From Anaerolineae bacterium (GTDB lineage Bacteria; Chloroflexota; Anaerolineae; Promineifilales; Promineifilaceae): a DNA stretch of 64,000 nt. Numbering within the stretch: the stretch's first letter is position 1; every line of letters begins with the position of its first letter. Shown piece after piece: positions 9,820 to 19,358 of the stretch. A program made the translations under genes and the position numbers. The notes under the pieces were generated by a model that saw nothing but the letters and a program-made list of their open reading frames with translations, did no database searches and had not been told where the DNA came from. The stretch lies in contig JAHDWK010000011.1 in the NCBI GenBank assembly GCA_023382655.1, positions 124,001 to 188,000 of the forward strand, written 5' to 3'.

Positions 9820-12800
9820 ATGAACTTTCAAATAGGCCAACTCATTACCGCTCCTTTCCTGCCTGGCATTGCCGAAGTGAAAGGCTTTAGCCAGCGTACC
9901 GGCTACGCTCGCCTGGAAGTCGTCTTGCAAGACGGCAGCAATCAGTTCATCTCCCGCAACCTCACCCCGGAACAACTGGCCCTGATTCAGATTGTCCAGC
10001 AAAACAGGCTGGCGCGTTATGCGGATTCGGCCGATTTTTTCCTCTACATCGAAGCCCACCGGCTGCGCCTGGCTTACCAGTTTGACCCCCAATTGGCCGT
10101 CAGCATTTCGCAAGTAGACCCGCTGCCGCATCAGATTGAAGCCGTCTACCATTACGTCCTCCCATCGCCGCGCATCCGCTTTCTCATTGCCGATGACCCC
10201 GGCGCGGGCAAAACCATCATGGCCGGGCTGATTATCAAGGAACTGCAATACCGCCGCCTGGCGCAGCGCATCCTCATTGTCGCCCCCGGCCACCTCAAAT
10301 ACCAGTGGCAGCGGGAGATGAAAGAACGCTTCCAGACCCCCTTTGCCATTATTGACCGCGCCCGCCTGGATTCCACCTGGGGCGAAAATGCCTGGGAAGA
10401 GCGCGACCACTGCATCACCTCGATTGATTTTGTGAAGCAGGATAACGTGCGCAACACTTTGCGTGGCATCCAGTGGGATCTGGTTATCGTAGATGAAGCA
10501 CACAAGATGAGCGCCTATGCTTACCAGAGCCGCGAACGGGTCAAGGTGGACAAGACAAAGCGGTATCAGGTGGGGGAGACCCTGTCCCGTAACAGCCATC
10601 ATCTACTCTTTTTGACGGCTACGCCTCACCGAGGCGATGAAGAAAACTTCCGCCTGTTTCTTGACCTGCTGCGTCCCGGCTTTTTTGCCCAGACGGAACT
10701 GCTGCGCGAATCGGTGGAAAACAAAGACAACCCCGTCTTTGTGCGGCGGTTGAAAGAGGACATGAAGCGTTTTGATGGCTCGGCCATCTTCCCGCCGCGC
10801 CATGTGCATACCGTCAGGTTTCGCCTGACACCGGCTGAACAAGAGCTTTACAACAACGTCACCCGCTACGTGCAGAACTACTTTGACCGGGCCAAAGAGA
10901 ATCGCAGCATCACCTTTGCTTTGATGATTTTGCAGCGCCGCCTCACCTCCAGCACCCACGCCATTTACCGTTCATTGGGACGGCGTAAAGAGCGGTTAGA
11001 AACGCTGCTGACTTTGCCTGACCGGATTCGCCAGGATGAGGATTACGTCCGGGCGCGGGGATTGACAGAGGATGATTTTGCAGAGATGTCCGAAGACGAG
11101 CGCATGGCCTGGGAGGAGCGGCTGGAGAATCTGACGCTGGCGGCCAATATCGAAGATGTGCAGGCGGAAATTGAGCAGTTGGAACGCCTCATTGACCAGG
11201 CCGAAGCAGTACGTCGTCAGGAGATTGAAAGCAAGCTGGTTAAATTGCGTGATTCTGTGTTGAGTAATTTGGGTGAACGTAAGCTGCTCATCTTCACCGA
11301 ATTTCGGGATACGGTCAATTACCTGGTGGAAAAGCTGCAAGCCTGGAATTATAAAGTCATCACTATTCATGGGCAGATGAATATGGATGACCGCATTGCG
11401 GCCGAACATGAGTTTAAGGAAAATGCCCAGATCATGGTGGCGACAGAAGCAGCCGGGGAAGGCATTAACCTGCAATTTTGCTCCTGGATGATTAATTATG
11501 ACATCCCCTGGAACCCCAACCGGTTAGAGCAGCGCATGGGGCGTATTCACCGGTATGGGCAGCAGTATGAAGTCCACATCTACAACATGATTACCCAAGA
11601 CACTCGTGAAGGCCAGATTCTGGATCGGATTTTCGAGAAGCTGGAGACGATGAAAAATGCGCTCGGTTCGGATCGGGTGTTTGACATTATCGGCGATATG
11701 ATTCCCGGTTCGCGGCTGGATGAACTGTTGAAGGAGGCCATCTTTAGCCAACGGCGTATGGAGGAGATTGAGCAGACGATTGACGCCGTCAATGTGACTG
11801 AAGCGCAGCAGACGTTGGAACGGGCTTTTATGACCAGCCTGGCGACGCGCCATATTGATTACAGCGGCCTGCGGCAGGAGAAGCTGACCGCCGAGGAGAA
11901 TCGGCTGGTGCCGGAGTATGTGCAGGATTATTTCTTGCGGGCGTATCCGCGTCTGGGTGGTACGATGGACACCCGCCAGACGGAGGATGGTTTTTATGCC
12001 ATCCAAAATGTGCCGTATGAACTGCGCCGCTGGAATGATGATTATCGGTTTAAGACAGCTTATGGTACGTTGCACCGTCATTACCGGCAGGTGACGTTTG
12101 ATAAGGCCGTGGCGCGTGATGAAGCCCGAGCGGAGTTTGTGGCTCCGGGCCACCCGCTGCTGGAAGCGGTTAATGAGGAAATCCTGAGCCGGTTTGGGCA
12201 GCGGGATGCCTTTGCCCTGTTTGGCGACCCAGAGGGGCAGCGGCAGGGGGTGTTGTGGTTTGTGGAGGGGGAAGTGACGGACGGCAGTGGCACGGCCGCC
12301 GGTAAGCGCGTCTTTTGCCTTTATCAGCCGTTGCAAGGGGAGATACAGACGATTAACGCGGCCGTCTTGTGGGACATTGATCCGCTGACTTGGGATAAAT
12401 TGGAAAGTTACCCTGCTAAAGAGCAGTTGGAAAGGTTGTTGCGGCAGCGTGACGCTATTGAAGACCATATTGTCACCGAAGTGTTGTTTCCCTTTCAGGC
12501 GGAGATTGCCGAACGGCGCGGCCATGAGACCCGCGTCAAGGAAAAGTATGGGCTGCGCTCGCTGGATTATCTCATGCAGGAATCCAACCAGAAGATTCTG
12601 GATTACGAGATGCGGCAGATGGCCGGGGAGAATGTGGACCTGCCTTTGCTGAACGAACAGCGCAACCTGGAAGAGTTACGGCGCAAGCGCGAAGGGCTGG
12701 AACAGGAAATTCTGTTGGAGCGCAATTTGACGGTGGGCGATCCCCGGATCTTGGGGGCGGCGTTGGTGATGCCGCTGGTGGGGGAGGGGGCGAAGACGGA

Positions 12801-13296
12801 ACCGGTGGTGTACCAGATTTCCCCACAGGCGGAGCCGGAAGTGAAAGAACGGGAGGAGACGGATTATATGGCGGACAGCGGCGTGGATGCCGAGCGCAAA
12901 CAGGAGATTGAACTGGTAGGGATGCGGATGGCAATGGCCTATGAAACGGCCAATGGCTGGTTGGCGGAAGACGTTTCTGGGGAGAATCATGGTTTTGATT
13001 TGCGCTCCACTCTGTATGGCGCGGATGGGGCTTTTGCCGATATTCGCTATATTGAGGTGAAGGCGCGGGTGCAGTCGGGAGCGATTCGCCTGTCATCCAA
13101 TGAGTGGAAGAAGGCACGGCGTTATGAGGAGAGCTATTGGTTGTATGTGGTAACGTATGCGGGTACAAACGAGCCGCAGTTACAGCGCATCCAAAATCCG
13201 GCAGGGCATTTTCAGATGGAAGAAGATATTTTTGCTACAGGATATATAATTCCTGAATCGAACTGGAAAGAAAAGATAAACCAGATACAAGAATAA
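9820..13296 (+). CDS. SNF2-family helicase with C-terminal DUF3883
   Basis: 1158 residues. The first RecA domain has Walker A DDPGAGKT near residue 127, VDEAH near 225 and LTATPHRGD near 267. The second has EGINLQFC and a QRMGRIHRYGQ arginine-finger motif (about 545-585). A long helical linker follows. A DUF3883 domain occupies about 1040-1140 (ENHGFDLRST, IRYIEVKAR, LSSNEWKKA), a fold related to PD-(D/E)XK nucleases. Helicases of this kind recur in restriction-like and DISARM-like defence loci; DISARM's DrmD is also SNF2-like, but this locus lacks DrmA and DrmB. It is the first gene of an operon; the next starts 17 bases after its stop. It is GC-rich but has no ACGGCCGT. Confidence 0.88.
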   Translation: MNFQIGQLITAPFLPGIAEVKGFSQRTGYARLEVVLQDGSNQFISRNLTPEQLALIQIVQQNRLARYADSADFFLYIEAHRLRLAYQFDPQLAVSISQVDPLPHQIEAVYHYVLPSPRIRFLIADDPGAGKTIMAGLIIKELQYRRLAQRILIVAPGHLKYQWQREMKERFQTPFAIIDRARLDSTWGENAWEERDHCITSIDFVKQDNVRNTLRGIQWDLVIVDEAHKMSAYAYQSRERVKVDKTKRYQVGETLSRNSHHLLFLTATPHRGDEENFRLFLDLLRPGFFAQTELLRESVENKDNPVFVRRLKEDMKRFDGSAIFPPRHVHTVRFRLTPAEQELYNNVTRYVQNYFDRAKENRSITFALMILQRRLTSSTHAIYRSLGRRKERLETLLTLPDRIRQDEDYVRARGLTEDDFAEMSEDERMAWEERLENLTLAANIEDVQAEIEQLERLIDQAEAVRRQEIESKLVKLRDSVLSNLGERKLLIFTEFRDTVNYLVEKLQAWNYKVITIHGQMNMDDRIAAEHEFKENAQIMVATEAAGEGINLQFCSWMINYDIPWNPNRLEQRMGRIHRYGQQYEVHIYNMITQDTREGQILDRIFEKLETMKNALGSDRVFDIIGDMIPGSRLDELLKEAIFSQRRMEEIEQTIDAVNVTEAQQTLERAFMTSLATRHIDYSGLRQEKLTAEENRLVPEYVQDYFLRAYPRLGGTMDTRQTEDGFYAIQNVPYELRRWNDDYRFKTAYGTLHRHYRQVTFDKAVARDEARAEFVAPGHPLLEAVNEEILSRFGQRDAFALFGDPEGQRQGVLWFVEGEVTDGSGTAAGKRVFCLYQPLQGEIQTINAAVLWDIDPLTWDKLESYPAKEQLERLLRQRDAIEDHIVTEVLFPFQAEIAERRGHETRVKEKYGLRSLDYLMQESNQKILDYEMRQMAGENVDLPLLNEQRNLEELRRKREGLEQEILLERNLTVGDPRILGAALVMPLVGEGAKTEPVVYQISPQAEPEVKEREETDYMADSGVDAERKQEIELVGMRMAMAYETANGWLAEDVSGENHGFDLRSTLYGADGAFADIRYIEVKARVQSGAIRLSSNEWKKARRYEESYWLYVVTYAGTNEPQLQRIQNPAGHFQMEEDIFATGYIIPESNWKEKINQIQE

Positions 13297-13313
13297 GGGT
13301 TTGATTCTTTTTA

Positions 13314-13763
13314 ATGAATAATCGTAAATTATTTATTGCCTACCTGAAAGGCTTGATAAAGCAGTGGTATGTTGCGGTCACCTTGATTTTGGAGATAGTT
13401 GGCCTGCTTATATTAGGAACTGATATTCCATTCTGGATATACCTAGCTCTGTTTGGAGTTGTATTTATCATCGCAAACTTTCTGCTTTATCGTGAGCAAC
13501 AACTGAATGTTCTTGGGATCGAAGAAGAATACGGTAAGAAGGTAGAAAGCCTTCTTGAAAGAATTGCCGAATTGGAGAATCGCATTCCCAAGCTGGAATT
13601 ATTTTTCCGAAGCAACGAGGGGTTTACAAAGAATCTTGTCGTATCTGTCTTACCTCAACCAGATCAGATGGATTTTGACGCTTTGCTACAAAGTGAAGAA
13701 GAACTTCTAAAACAAGCCATAAGACCCAAAGAACTTACTAAGAACCTATCCGAAAATTGCTAA
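13314..13763 (+). pseudogene. 5' part of a membrane coiled-coil gene split by an IS
   Basis: The N-terminal 143 native residues carry two membrane helices (about 20-37 and 41-60) followed by a charged coiled coil (KKVESLLERIAELENRI). From 13742 the frame enters the insertion sequence and stops after NLSENC. Removing 13742-14682 and one TAA target copy joins residue K143 in frame to the downstream fragment at 14686, giving a protein of 362 residues. The fragment is still open and may be translated as a truncated membrane protein. It lies 17 bases after the helicase stop, in the same operon. I do not recognise the family. Confidence 0.8.
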
Positions 13764-14682
13764 ATCACACAAGATATGAGCGCAAGCAAATTGAACAAAG
13801 GCCAGCCAATTTTCAGCTTTTTTGCACCATCGCGTGCGAATACTTCGCCGTTTTGCCAGCCAACCGAGCGTCCGCTCGACGACCCAACGGCGTGCTGGAT
13901 GCTTTTGGTCTGCCGGAACAGGTTCCGGCAGTGGTTCGCCGCGCCGGCGGCGATGAGCGATGTGCTTATGATAGTTGGCGTCTGTAAGCAACCCATGGAT
14001 GTCGGCAGAATCATACGCTTTATCCAGGCACAAATGCTGTTCAACACTGGGGCGAGTGACAACGATCGAGAAAATGAGGTCTTCAACCGACCACTTGTCG
14101 TGCTGGTTGGCGCCAGTGATATGGATCGCCAACGGCGCACCGCGCTCATCAACCAGGATGTGAATCTTGACTCCACGCTTGCCTCGGTCGGTGGGATTGC
14201 GTCCGGTTGCCTCTCCACCCAGAGGCGATGGAACCGATTTGCTGTCGATGGACTGCCACTGCCAACGAATACAGCGTTTGCGGGCATAGAAGCGAACCAT
14301 CGTTTGAAAGATTTTGGCCCAGATACCTTGTTGCTGCCACCTTTGGAAACGCTCGTGCAAGACGCTACTGGAGACGCCAAACCAATCACGGTGAACTGCC
14401 TTCCACTGGCAGCCTGTCCACAAGACATACCAGATACCGTTGATGACGGCACGATTGTCGGCGCGTGGCCGTCCTGGTCCCGGCTTTCTGGGAGACTTAG
14501 GCAGATGTTTCTTGATTCGACGCCACAGCGGGCGCGGGACACAGAAATAATCAACATTATTTGGCTTTGTGTTATGCTTGTCTTTATTCATGATACACCT
14601 CGTTGGAATAGGTTTTTTCGCAAAGACAATTTTCCGCGAGGTGTATCTTTTTGGCAGGTCAATTCATTTTTCGGATAGGTTC
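13742..14682. mobile_element. IS5-family insertion sequence (941 bp)
   Basis: The ends GAACCTATCCGAAAA (13742-13756) and its inverse ending at 14682 form terminal inverted repeats. TAA is duplicated at 13739-13741 and 14683-14685 as target site. The element carries one transposase gene on the minus strand. Insertion length plus target copy is 944 bases (two more than a multiple of three), which matches the frame offset between the two halves of the interrupted gene. The perfect ends and target duplication indicate a recent insertion. Confidence 0.92.
13746..14591 (-). CDS. IS5-family DDE transposase (281 aa)
   Basis: The protein starts MNKDKHNTKPNNVDYF. The N-terminal 100 residues hold the DUF4096-type DNA-binding region (GRPRADNRAVINGIWYVLWTGCQW). 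The catalytic DDE core shows SIDSKS (first Asp), LCLDKAYDSADI (second Asp) and VVERTLGWLAKRRSIRTRW (Glu with the usual R and W). The full length is typical of single-frame IS5 relatives. The stop codon lies inside the terminal repeat. The gene appears intact, so the element may be mobile. Confidence 0.93.
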   Translation of the reverse strand: MNKDKHNTKPNNVDYFCVPRPLWRRIKKHLPKSPRKPGPGRPRADNRAVINGIWYVLWTGCQWKAVHRDWFGVSSSVLHERFQRWQQQGIWAKIFQTMVRFYARKRCIRWQWQSIDSKSVPSPLGGEATGRNPTDRGKRGVKIHILVDERGAPLAIHITGANQHDKWSVEDLIFSIVVTRPSVEQHLCLDKAYDSADIHGLLTDANYHKHIAHRRRRGEPLPEPVPADQKHPARRWVVERTLGWLAKRRSIRTRWCKKAENWLAFVQFACAHILCDLAIFG

Positions 14683-14685
14683 TAA

Positions 14686-15346
14686 GACAAGTGGTGATTT
14701 AGGCGAGACAATGCAATCCATTAGTGACGCTATAAGGCTGTCTACCTTACGATCTAAAAAAGAACCGGAACAATATGAAAAAGAATGTCGGGAATATTTA
14801 GATCAATATCGTGACTATCTAATGAAGCTTCATAATCATAAAGTAATTCTAGCTCGCCTGCGTTCTTTACAGTTCGCAATTCAAAACAGTGGTAGAGTAC
14901 CAGCTGAGGATATAGTAGTGGAATTCAGTTTTCCTGATGGATTCCATTTTCCAGCCGAGGAGGAGTTGTTCGATTTAGAGCATCTAAAGGTACCTCCTAA
15001 AAAGCCTAAACGTCCAGAACTCTTCGAATCATTTGCTAATCTCTTCAATTCAATGGGGCTTTCCGCATGGCCACATGGAATGGAACATTATGCACCAGCC
15101 ATCAAGTCTGAGGGTTCTCGCAGTATACGAGGGCCATTTATCGAGCCAGATAACAGCACAAAAATAACCTATGAGATTGATAAGATTCTGCATAACTTCA
15201 TTGAAGTAGATCTCGATCCTCTTGAGTTTTTTGTCGCAGATAGCGTTGTTAGTCATACATGGGAATTAAAGTGCAAATTGCATGCCGCTAATCTTCCAGA
15301 ACCTTTACATGGTTCACTCACATTAGTTATCCAACTGGAAGGTTGA
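14686..15346 (+). pseudogene. 3' part of the IS-split membrane coiled-coil gene
   Basis: These 219 residues start TSGDLGETMQSISDAIRLST and follow K143 of the upstream fragment when the IS is removed. The frame is also open leftwards into the IS to a GTG or TTG near 14651, so a stand-alone product is possible. The segment has a helical region (EQYEKECREYLDQYRDYLMKLH), then a mainly beta C-terminal half ending LTLVIQLEG. No catalytic motif is apparent. The next gene starts 39 bases downstream. As a membrane-anchored coiled-coil protein in a nuclease and methylase operon it may be a sensor or effector; this is inference. Confidence 0.75.
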
Positions 15347-15385
15347 GTTTTAGTTTTCATCAACGCGATAACGGAGACATAAGAA

Positions 15386-16453
15386 ATGTTAGACCAAGCC
15401 TTGTTTGTTGATCTGCCGAACTTCTACAATGGTTTGTTGAATTCAAGAGTTGGAGAAGAGCGATCTCTTCGTGACTATTTTCTTTATTGGTTTGATTTTG
15501 ATCTTCTTTCACAGACATTAACAAGAGAGTTTTCACCTGTTTGGCTGTTCTACTCTGGCCAACGCTTTGGGCCTAGTTCAAATCGAATTCAGGGCGAGTA
15601 TTTAAATAACTTCATCTCGCGAATAAACTCGCTTAGAGGTGTTACCGCACGTGACGTAAACATTCCAGGTCGGCAGAGAGAACCTGCCAGTTTTAAATGT
15701 GAAAATTGTGGTCATGCTGGCATAGCTGAGTGGGAATCCGAGAAAGGTATTGATGCGTCGTTGACCACCCATCTCTTCGACACGATGGACACCTGGGATG
15801 TCGCTTTTCTGCTTTCCGGTGATGCCGACTTCGTACCTGTCGTAGCTTCTTTACGCCGGAGGGGTAAGATAGTAATTGGTGCTGGCTTCGCTAATCCATC
15901 GTCCGCATTAGTACGCGAATGTTATGATTATATTGACTTAAGTACAGCCTTTATCAGTGATGATTTTGTTGCCTATGAGATTCTTAAAGAAGGGGGGCTA
16001 GTAGGAAATTGGCTGACCCATGAGGTGCGGACTAGCGATGCCACTCAAACTGATCCCATTGAGCTTTCATTTGAGTGGCAGAAGAGCCAAAGCGATGCGC
16101 TAATGAAAGCAGCCCGATTCAGCACAATTACAGACGTTTTGTCCCACAAAGATCCTCACTACCCTATATACCTCACGTATCAAGGTCCACTTGATCCTAC
16201 GGATCGTTACGTCGCTATTCACGAGTTTGCGAAGAAATTCCCCCAGTATGTAGAAGAATATGAGCCTTCAGGAAGACACTGTAAATTGATTGTAAGTCCT
16301 GTTGCTTGGGAAGGTGTTCATCGAAGGTTCGATCAAGTCATTGGGGCATATGGAGGTTTGCGGGAATGGGAGGCTCGTAACTCCGGGGCTGGCTATACGC
16401 TTAATTATCACCTCAACAATGATACCGGTCAGTATGAGATGATAAATGAATAG
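15386..16453 (+). CDS. NYN-domain (LabA/DUF88-like) nuclease
   Basis: 355 residues; GGAGA lies 8 bases before the ATG. The NYN (PIN-like) domain covers about 1-200: first acidic motif FVDLPNFYN, then [14 protein letters not shown], then [12 protein letters not shown] and the strand GKIVIGAG. The conserved Asp residues of the metal site are all present. A CENCGH pair sits in the middle and could bind zinc with other ligands. The C-terminal 150 residues ([16 protein letters not shown] and on) are unassigned and may recognise substrate. NYN proteins are RNases or structure-specific nucleases. Its position between a helicase and a methyltransferase suggests it is the effector of the cassette. Confidence 0.85.
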   Translation: MLDQALFVDLPNFYNGLLNSRVGEERSLRDYFLYWFDFDLLSQTLTREFSPVWLFYSGQRFGPSSNRIQGEYLNNFISRINSLRGVTARDVNIPGRQREPASFKCENCGHAGIAEWESEKGIDASLTTHLFDTMDTWDVAFLLSGDADFVPVVASLRRRGKIVIGAGFANPSSALVRECYDYIDLSTAFISDDFVAYEILKEGGLVGNWLTHEVRTSDATQTDPIELSFEWQKSQSDALMKAARFSTITDVLSHKDPHYPIYLTYQGPLDPTDRYVAIHEFAKKFPQYVEEYEPSGRHCKLIVSPVAWEGVHRRFDQVIGAYGGLREWEARNSGAGYTLNYHLNNDTGQYEMINE

Positions 16454-16482
16454 ACTCGTTTCAAAACACCGGGAGAGTAATA

Positions 16483-19323
16483 GTGAAAAAGCGATTGATT
16501 GAGTATGATTTGCCGCTGGCGGAGATTTCGGAGGCGTCGGCGCGGGAGAAGAATATCCGGCATGGGCACCCGTCTACGCTGCATATCTGGTGGGCACGAC
16601 GGCCGTTGGCGGCCAGCCGAGCCACGGCGTTTGCGGCGTTGATTGATGACCCGGGGCCAGAACAGCCGGAGAAACGGGAGGAACTGCTGGAACTGATTAA
16701 AGAAATAACCCCCTGGGAAGCGGTGAAGGATGGCAACAATGAAGCGATTGAGAAGGCACGACGGTTGATTCGGGAGCAGTATGGGTATGCGCCAAAGGTG
16801 CTGGACCCGTTTGCCGGGGGTGGCAGTATACCGTTGGAGGCGCTGCGGTTGGGGTGCGAAACGTATGCCAATGATTACAACCCGGTGGCGGTGTTTATTG
16901 AGAAGGCGACACTGGAATGGCCGCAGAAGTTTGGCGTGATGGTTTCGAAGCAAAAGCTTGAGCAGGCGCTAGGGGTAACAACCGATGAGCCAACGGGAGA
17001 TAAAGGCAACCAACAAAGCTGGCTGAAGGATGACAAAGAGGAAGAGGTGAACCTGCTGGCTTATTTGGTAGAGCGGTGGGCTAACATTATTTTGGAGGAA
17101 GCACAAGCTGAGATTGGGCAATTTTATCCACCAGACTTCGATGACTGGATACCTGTGGGCTATTTATGGGCACGAACAATACCATGTCAAAATCCCACTT
17201 GTACAACTGAAATACCACTAACTGGTCAATTTTGGCTCAAAAAGAAGGGTAGTCAAGTGGCTTATCGGCCAATAGAACCTACTTCCGAAACTATTTCCTT
17301 TGAAATATTAAATGATGCTGACTTGACGGAAGCTATGGCGTCTGGTTTCGATCCAAAACAAGGCACAGTATCCAATGGCAATGCCCGTTGCCCATCATGT
17401 GGGCAAGTTACAAAAAACGAACAAATACGTTCTCTGTCAAACCAAGGAAAGATGGGTGAGCGAATGATTGTTGTTGTTCTTCGTCACTCAGAAGAGATAG
17501 GAAAGAAGTACAGGCTTGCCACCAAGCAAGATACAGAGAATTTTCAAGCTGCTGCAAGATTTCTAGAAACAAAACTTGTTGAATGGCCTTATCTTGAAAG
17601 CCCGCTGCCCGATGAAAAAATCGATCCTAGAAGACCATCACCTAATGCACGAGGTTTATCCAGTTTAACAAGGTATCATTTTAAGCATTTCAGAGACCTG
17701 ACTAATGCTAGACAGCAACTTGCACTTGTTATCCTGACGGGAAAAATAAGAAGTCTAAACGAGAGGTTGCTTATGTCATTCGAGAGTAGCCAAGGCTTTT
17801 TTTACACTTTTCAGATTAACACGGATGATTTAGCAGGAGTTGTTACTAGCTATATTGCGATTATCTTTGACCGATTACTGGATAGGATGACTATGTTCTC
17901 ACGTTGGGATAATAGTAGAGAGACCGCAGTTGCTGCGCTAAGTTCTGATAAAAAAATACCGATGGTTTGGGATTTTATTGAAATAAACCCGTTTAATGGT
18001 TCTGGAGGTGGTTGGGAATCACAATATGATTGGGTTATACGGAACATCAATACCCATAGTTGGACTCCACTTTTGCAGGCAAATATTCATCAAGGTTCAG
18101 CAACGCTATTACCTTACGATGATTCCTCGTTTGACGCAGTCTTTACCGATCCGCCTTATTATGACAATTATCCATATGCAGACCTTTCAGATTACTTTTA
18201 TGTTTGGCTTAAACGTCTGCTTAGCGATATACACCCTCAACTTTTAGCAACCCCCTTATCACCTAAAACTGAGGAAGCTGTAATGCTTACCTCTCGTCAC
18301 TCTTCACTTGAACAAGCCAATTGTTTTTTTGAAAACCAGCTTTTGCTTGCTTTCAGTGAAATGCACCGCATTCTAAAACCTGCTGGTATTGCCATCATCG
18401 TGTACGCTCACAAAACTACCGAGGGGTGGGAAACAATGCTAAATGCATTGATTGAATCAAGGTTTGTAGTTGTTGGTTCATGGCCAATTGAAACAGAGAT
18501 GGTAAACAAAGTGCAATCACGTCAATCAGCATTTTTGGCTTCTTCAATTTATATGGTTTGCCGCAAAATGGAACGACAGTCTCTTGGCTTCTGGAACGAA
18601 CTCCAGCCCACCATCCAGGCTCGTGTAGAAGAAAAGCTGGCCCAATTCTGGCGCGAAGGCATTGCCGGTGGCGACTTCTTCATCTCCGCCATCGGCCCTG
18701 GCATGGAGGAGTATTCGCGCTACGAGCGGGTGGAAACATATGGCGGCGAACGGGTGGGCACAAGTGAATTGCTGGGCTTCATTCGCCAGATCGCCACCAA
18801 CTTCCTGGTCAACCGGCTCTTGAAAAATGGCAGCCGGGGCAGCATTGACAAAGAAGCGCAGTTTTACCTTACCTATCGCTGGACATTTCTCAACAACAAA
18901 GTCCCCTATGACGATGCCCGCAAAATCGCCAGCGCCGAAGGGGTAGACCTGGAACAGTTGTGGGGTAAGGAGGGCTTCGTCAAAAAAAGCGGCGCGGACA
19001 TTGAACTGCTGGATCCCAAAAAACGCGGCCCGGTCAAAGAGGTGCGTAACATGGTAGACGGGCTGCACCGCGCCTGCCAGTTGTGGGAAAAAGGGGACAA
19101 AGCCGGGCTGGCAACGCTGTTGGGTCACACGGGCTACGGCCAAAACGGGGCTTTCTGGCAATTCGGCCAGGCCATTGCTGAATGTCTGCTGGACGGCACT
19201 AAGGAAAAGCAGCTATTAGAAGGGCTGCTTATCGGTAAAGAGGGGTATATGCAGGCCAGCGCCGAGGTGGCGGCGGAAGCGGCCAAACCAAAGCTGGTGC
19301 AGGGCAAGCTGTTTGCGGAGTGA
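16483..19323 (+). CDS. DUF1156 DNA methyltransferase
   Basis: 946 residues with a GTG start and GGGAGAG upstream. The N-terminus is DUF1156 ([20 protein letters not shown], then [14 protein letters not shown]). The SAM-binding motif is [15 protein letters not shown] near residue 110. Cysteine pairs CQNPTC and CPSC suggest a zinc site in an inserted region near 230-310. The catalytic motif [18 protein letters not shown] lies near 555, so N6-adenine or N4-cytosine is the likely target. NCBI calls such proteins anti-phage-associated DUF1156. The middle of the gene (about 17,060-18,560) is markedly more AT-rich than both ends, which suggests exchange of the recognition and catalytic segment. It would modify host DNA against its neighbours. 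Confidence 0.88.
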   Translation: MKKRLIEYDLPLAEISEASAREKNIRHGHPSTLHIWWARRPLAASRATAFAALIDDPGPEQPEKREELLELIKEITPWEAVKDGNNEAIEKARRLIREQYGYAPKVLDPFAGGGSIPLEALRLGCETYANDYNPVAVFIEKATLEWPQKFGVMVSKQKLEQALGVTTDEPTGDKGNQQSWLKDDKEEEVNLLAYLVERWANIILEEAQAEIGQFYPPDFDDWIPVGYLWARTIPCQNPTCTTEIPLTGQFWLKKKGSQVAYRPIEPTSETISFEILNDADLTEAMASGFDPKQGTVSNGNARCPSCGQVTKNEQIRSLSNQGKMGERMIVVVLRHSEEIGKKYRLATKQDTENFQAAARFLETKLVEWPYLESPLPDEKIDPRRPSPNARGLSSLTRYHFKHFRDLTNARQQLALVILTGKIRSLNERLLMSFESSQGFFYTFQINTDDLAGVVTSYIAIIFDRLLDRMTMFSRWDNSRETAVAALSSDKKIPMVWDFIEINPFNGSGGGWESQYDWVIRNINTHSWTPLLQANIHQGSATLLPYDDSSFDAVFTDPPYYDNYPYADLSDYFYVWLKRLLSDIHPQLLATPLSPKTEEAVMLTSRHSSLEQANCFFENQLLLAFSEMHRILKPAGIAIIVYAHKTTEGWETMLNALIESRFVVVGSWPIETEMVNKVQSRQSAFLASSIYMVCRKMERQSLGFWNELQPTIQARVEEKLAQFWREGIAGGDFFISAIGPGMEEYSRYERVETYGGERVGTSELLGFIRQIATNFLVNRLLKNGSRGSIDKEAQFYLTYRWTFLNNKVPYDDARKIASAEGVDLEQLWGKEGFVKKSGADIELLDPKKRGPVKEVRNMVDGLHRACQLWEKGDKAGLATLLGHTGYGQNGAFWQFGQAIAECLLDGTKEKQLLEGLLIGKEGYMQASAEVAAEAAKPKLVQGKLFAE

Positions 19324-19358
19324 GATAGGTTTGTGAAGGGGGAGTGGAGAGTGGCTAG

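Noticed and set aside
9739..12990. Long minus-strand open frames opposite the SNF2 helicase
   Set aside because: They are antisense to a gene with clear helicase motifs and arise from GC-rich codon bias.
13776..14678. 300-codon plus-strand frame opposite the transposase
   Set aside because: Antisense of the IS5-family transposase; no domain of its own.
9820..19323. Calling the locus a classic DISARM system
   Set aside because: An SNF2 helicase and a methylase are present, but no DrmA, DrmB (DUF1998) or DrmC (PLD) gene is seen, and the methylase is DUF1156 type.
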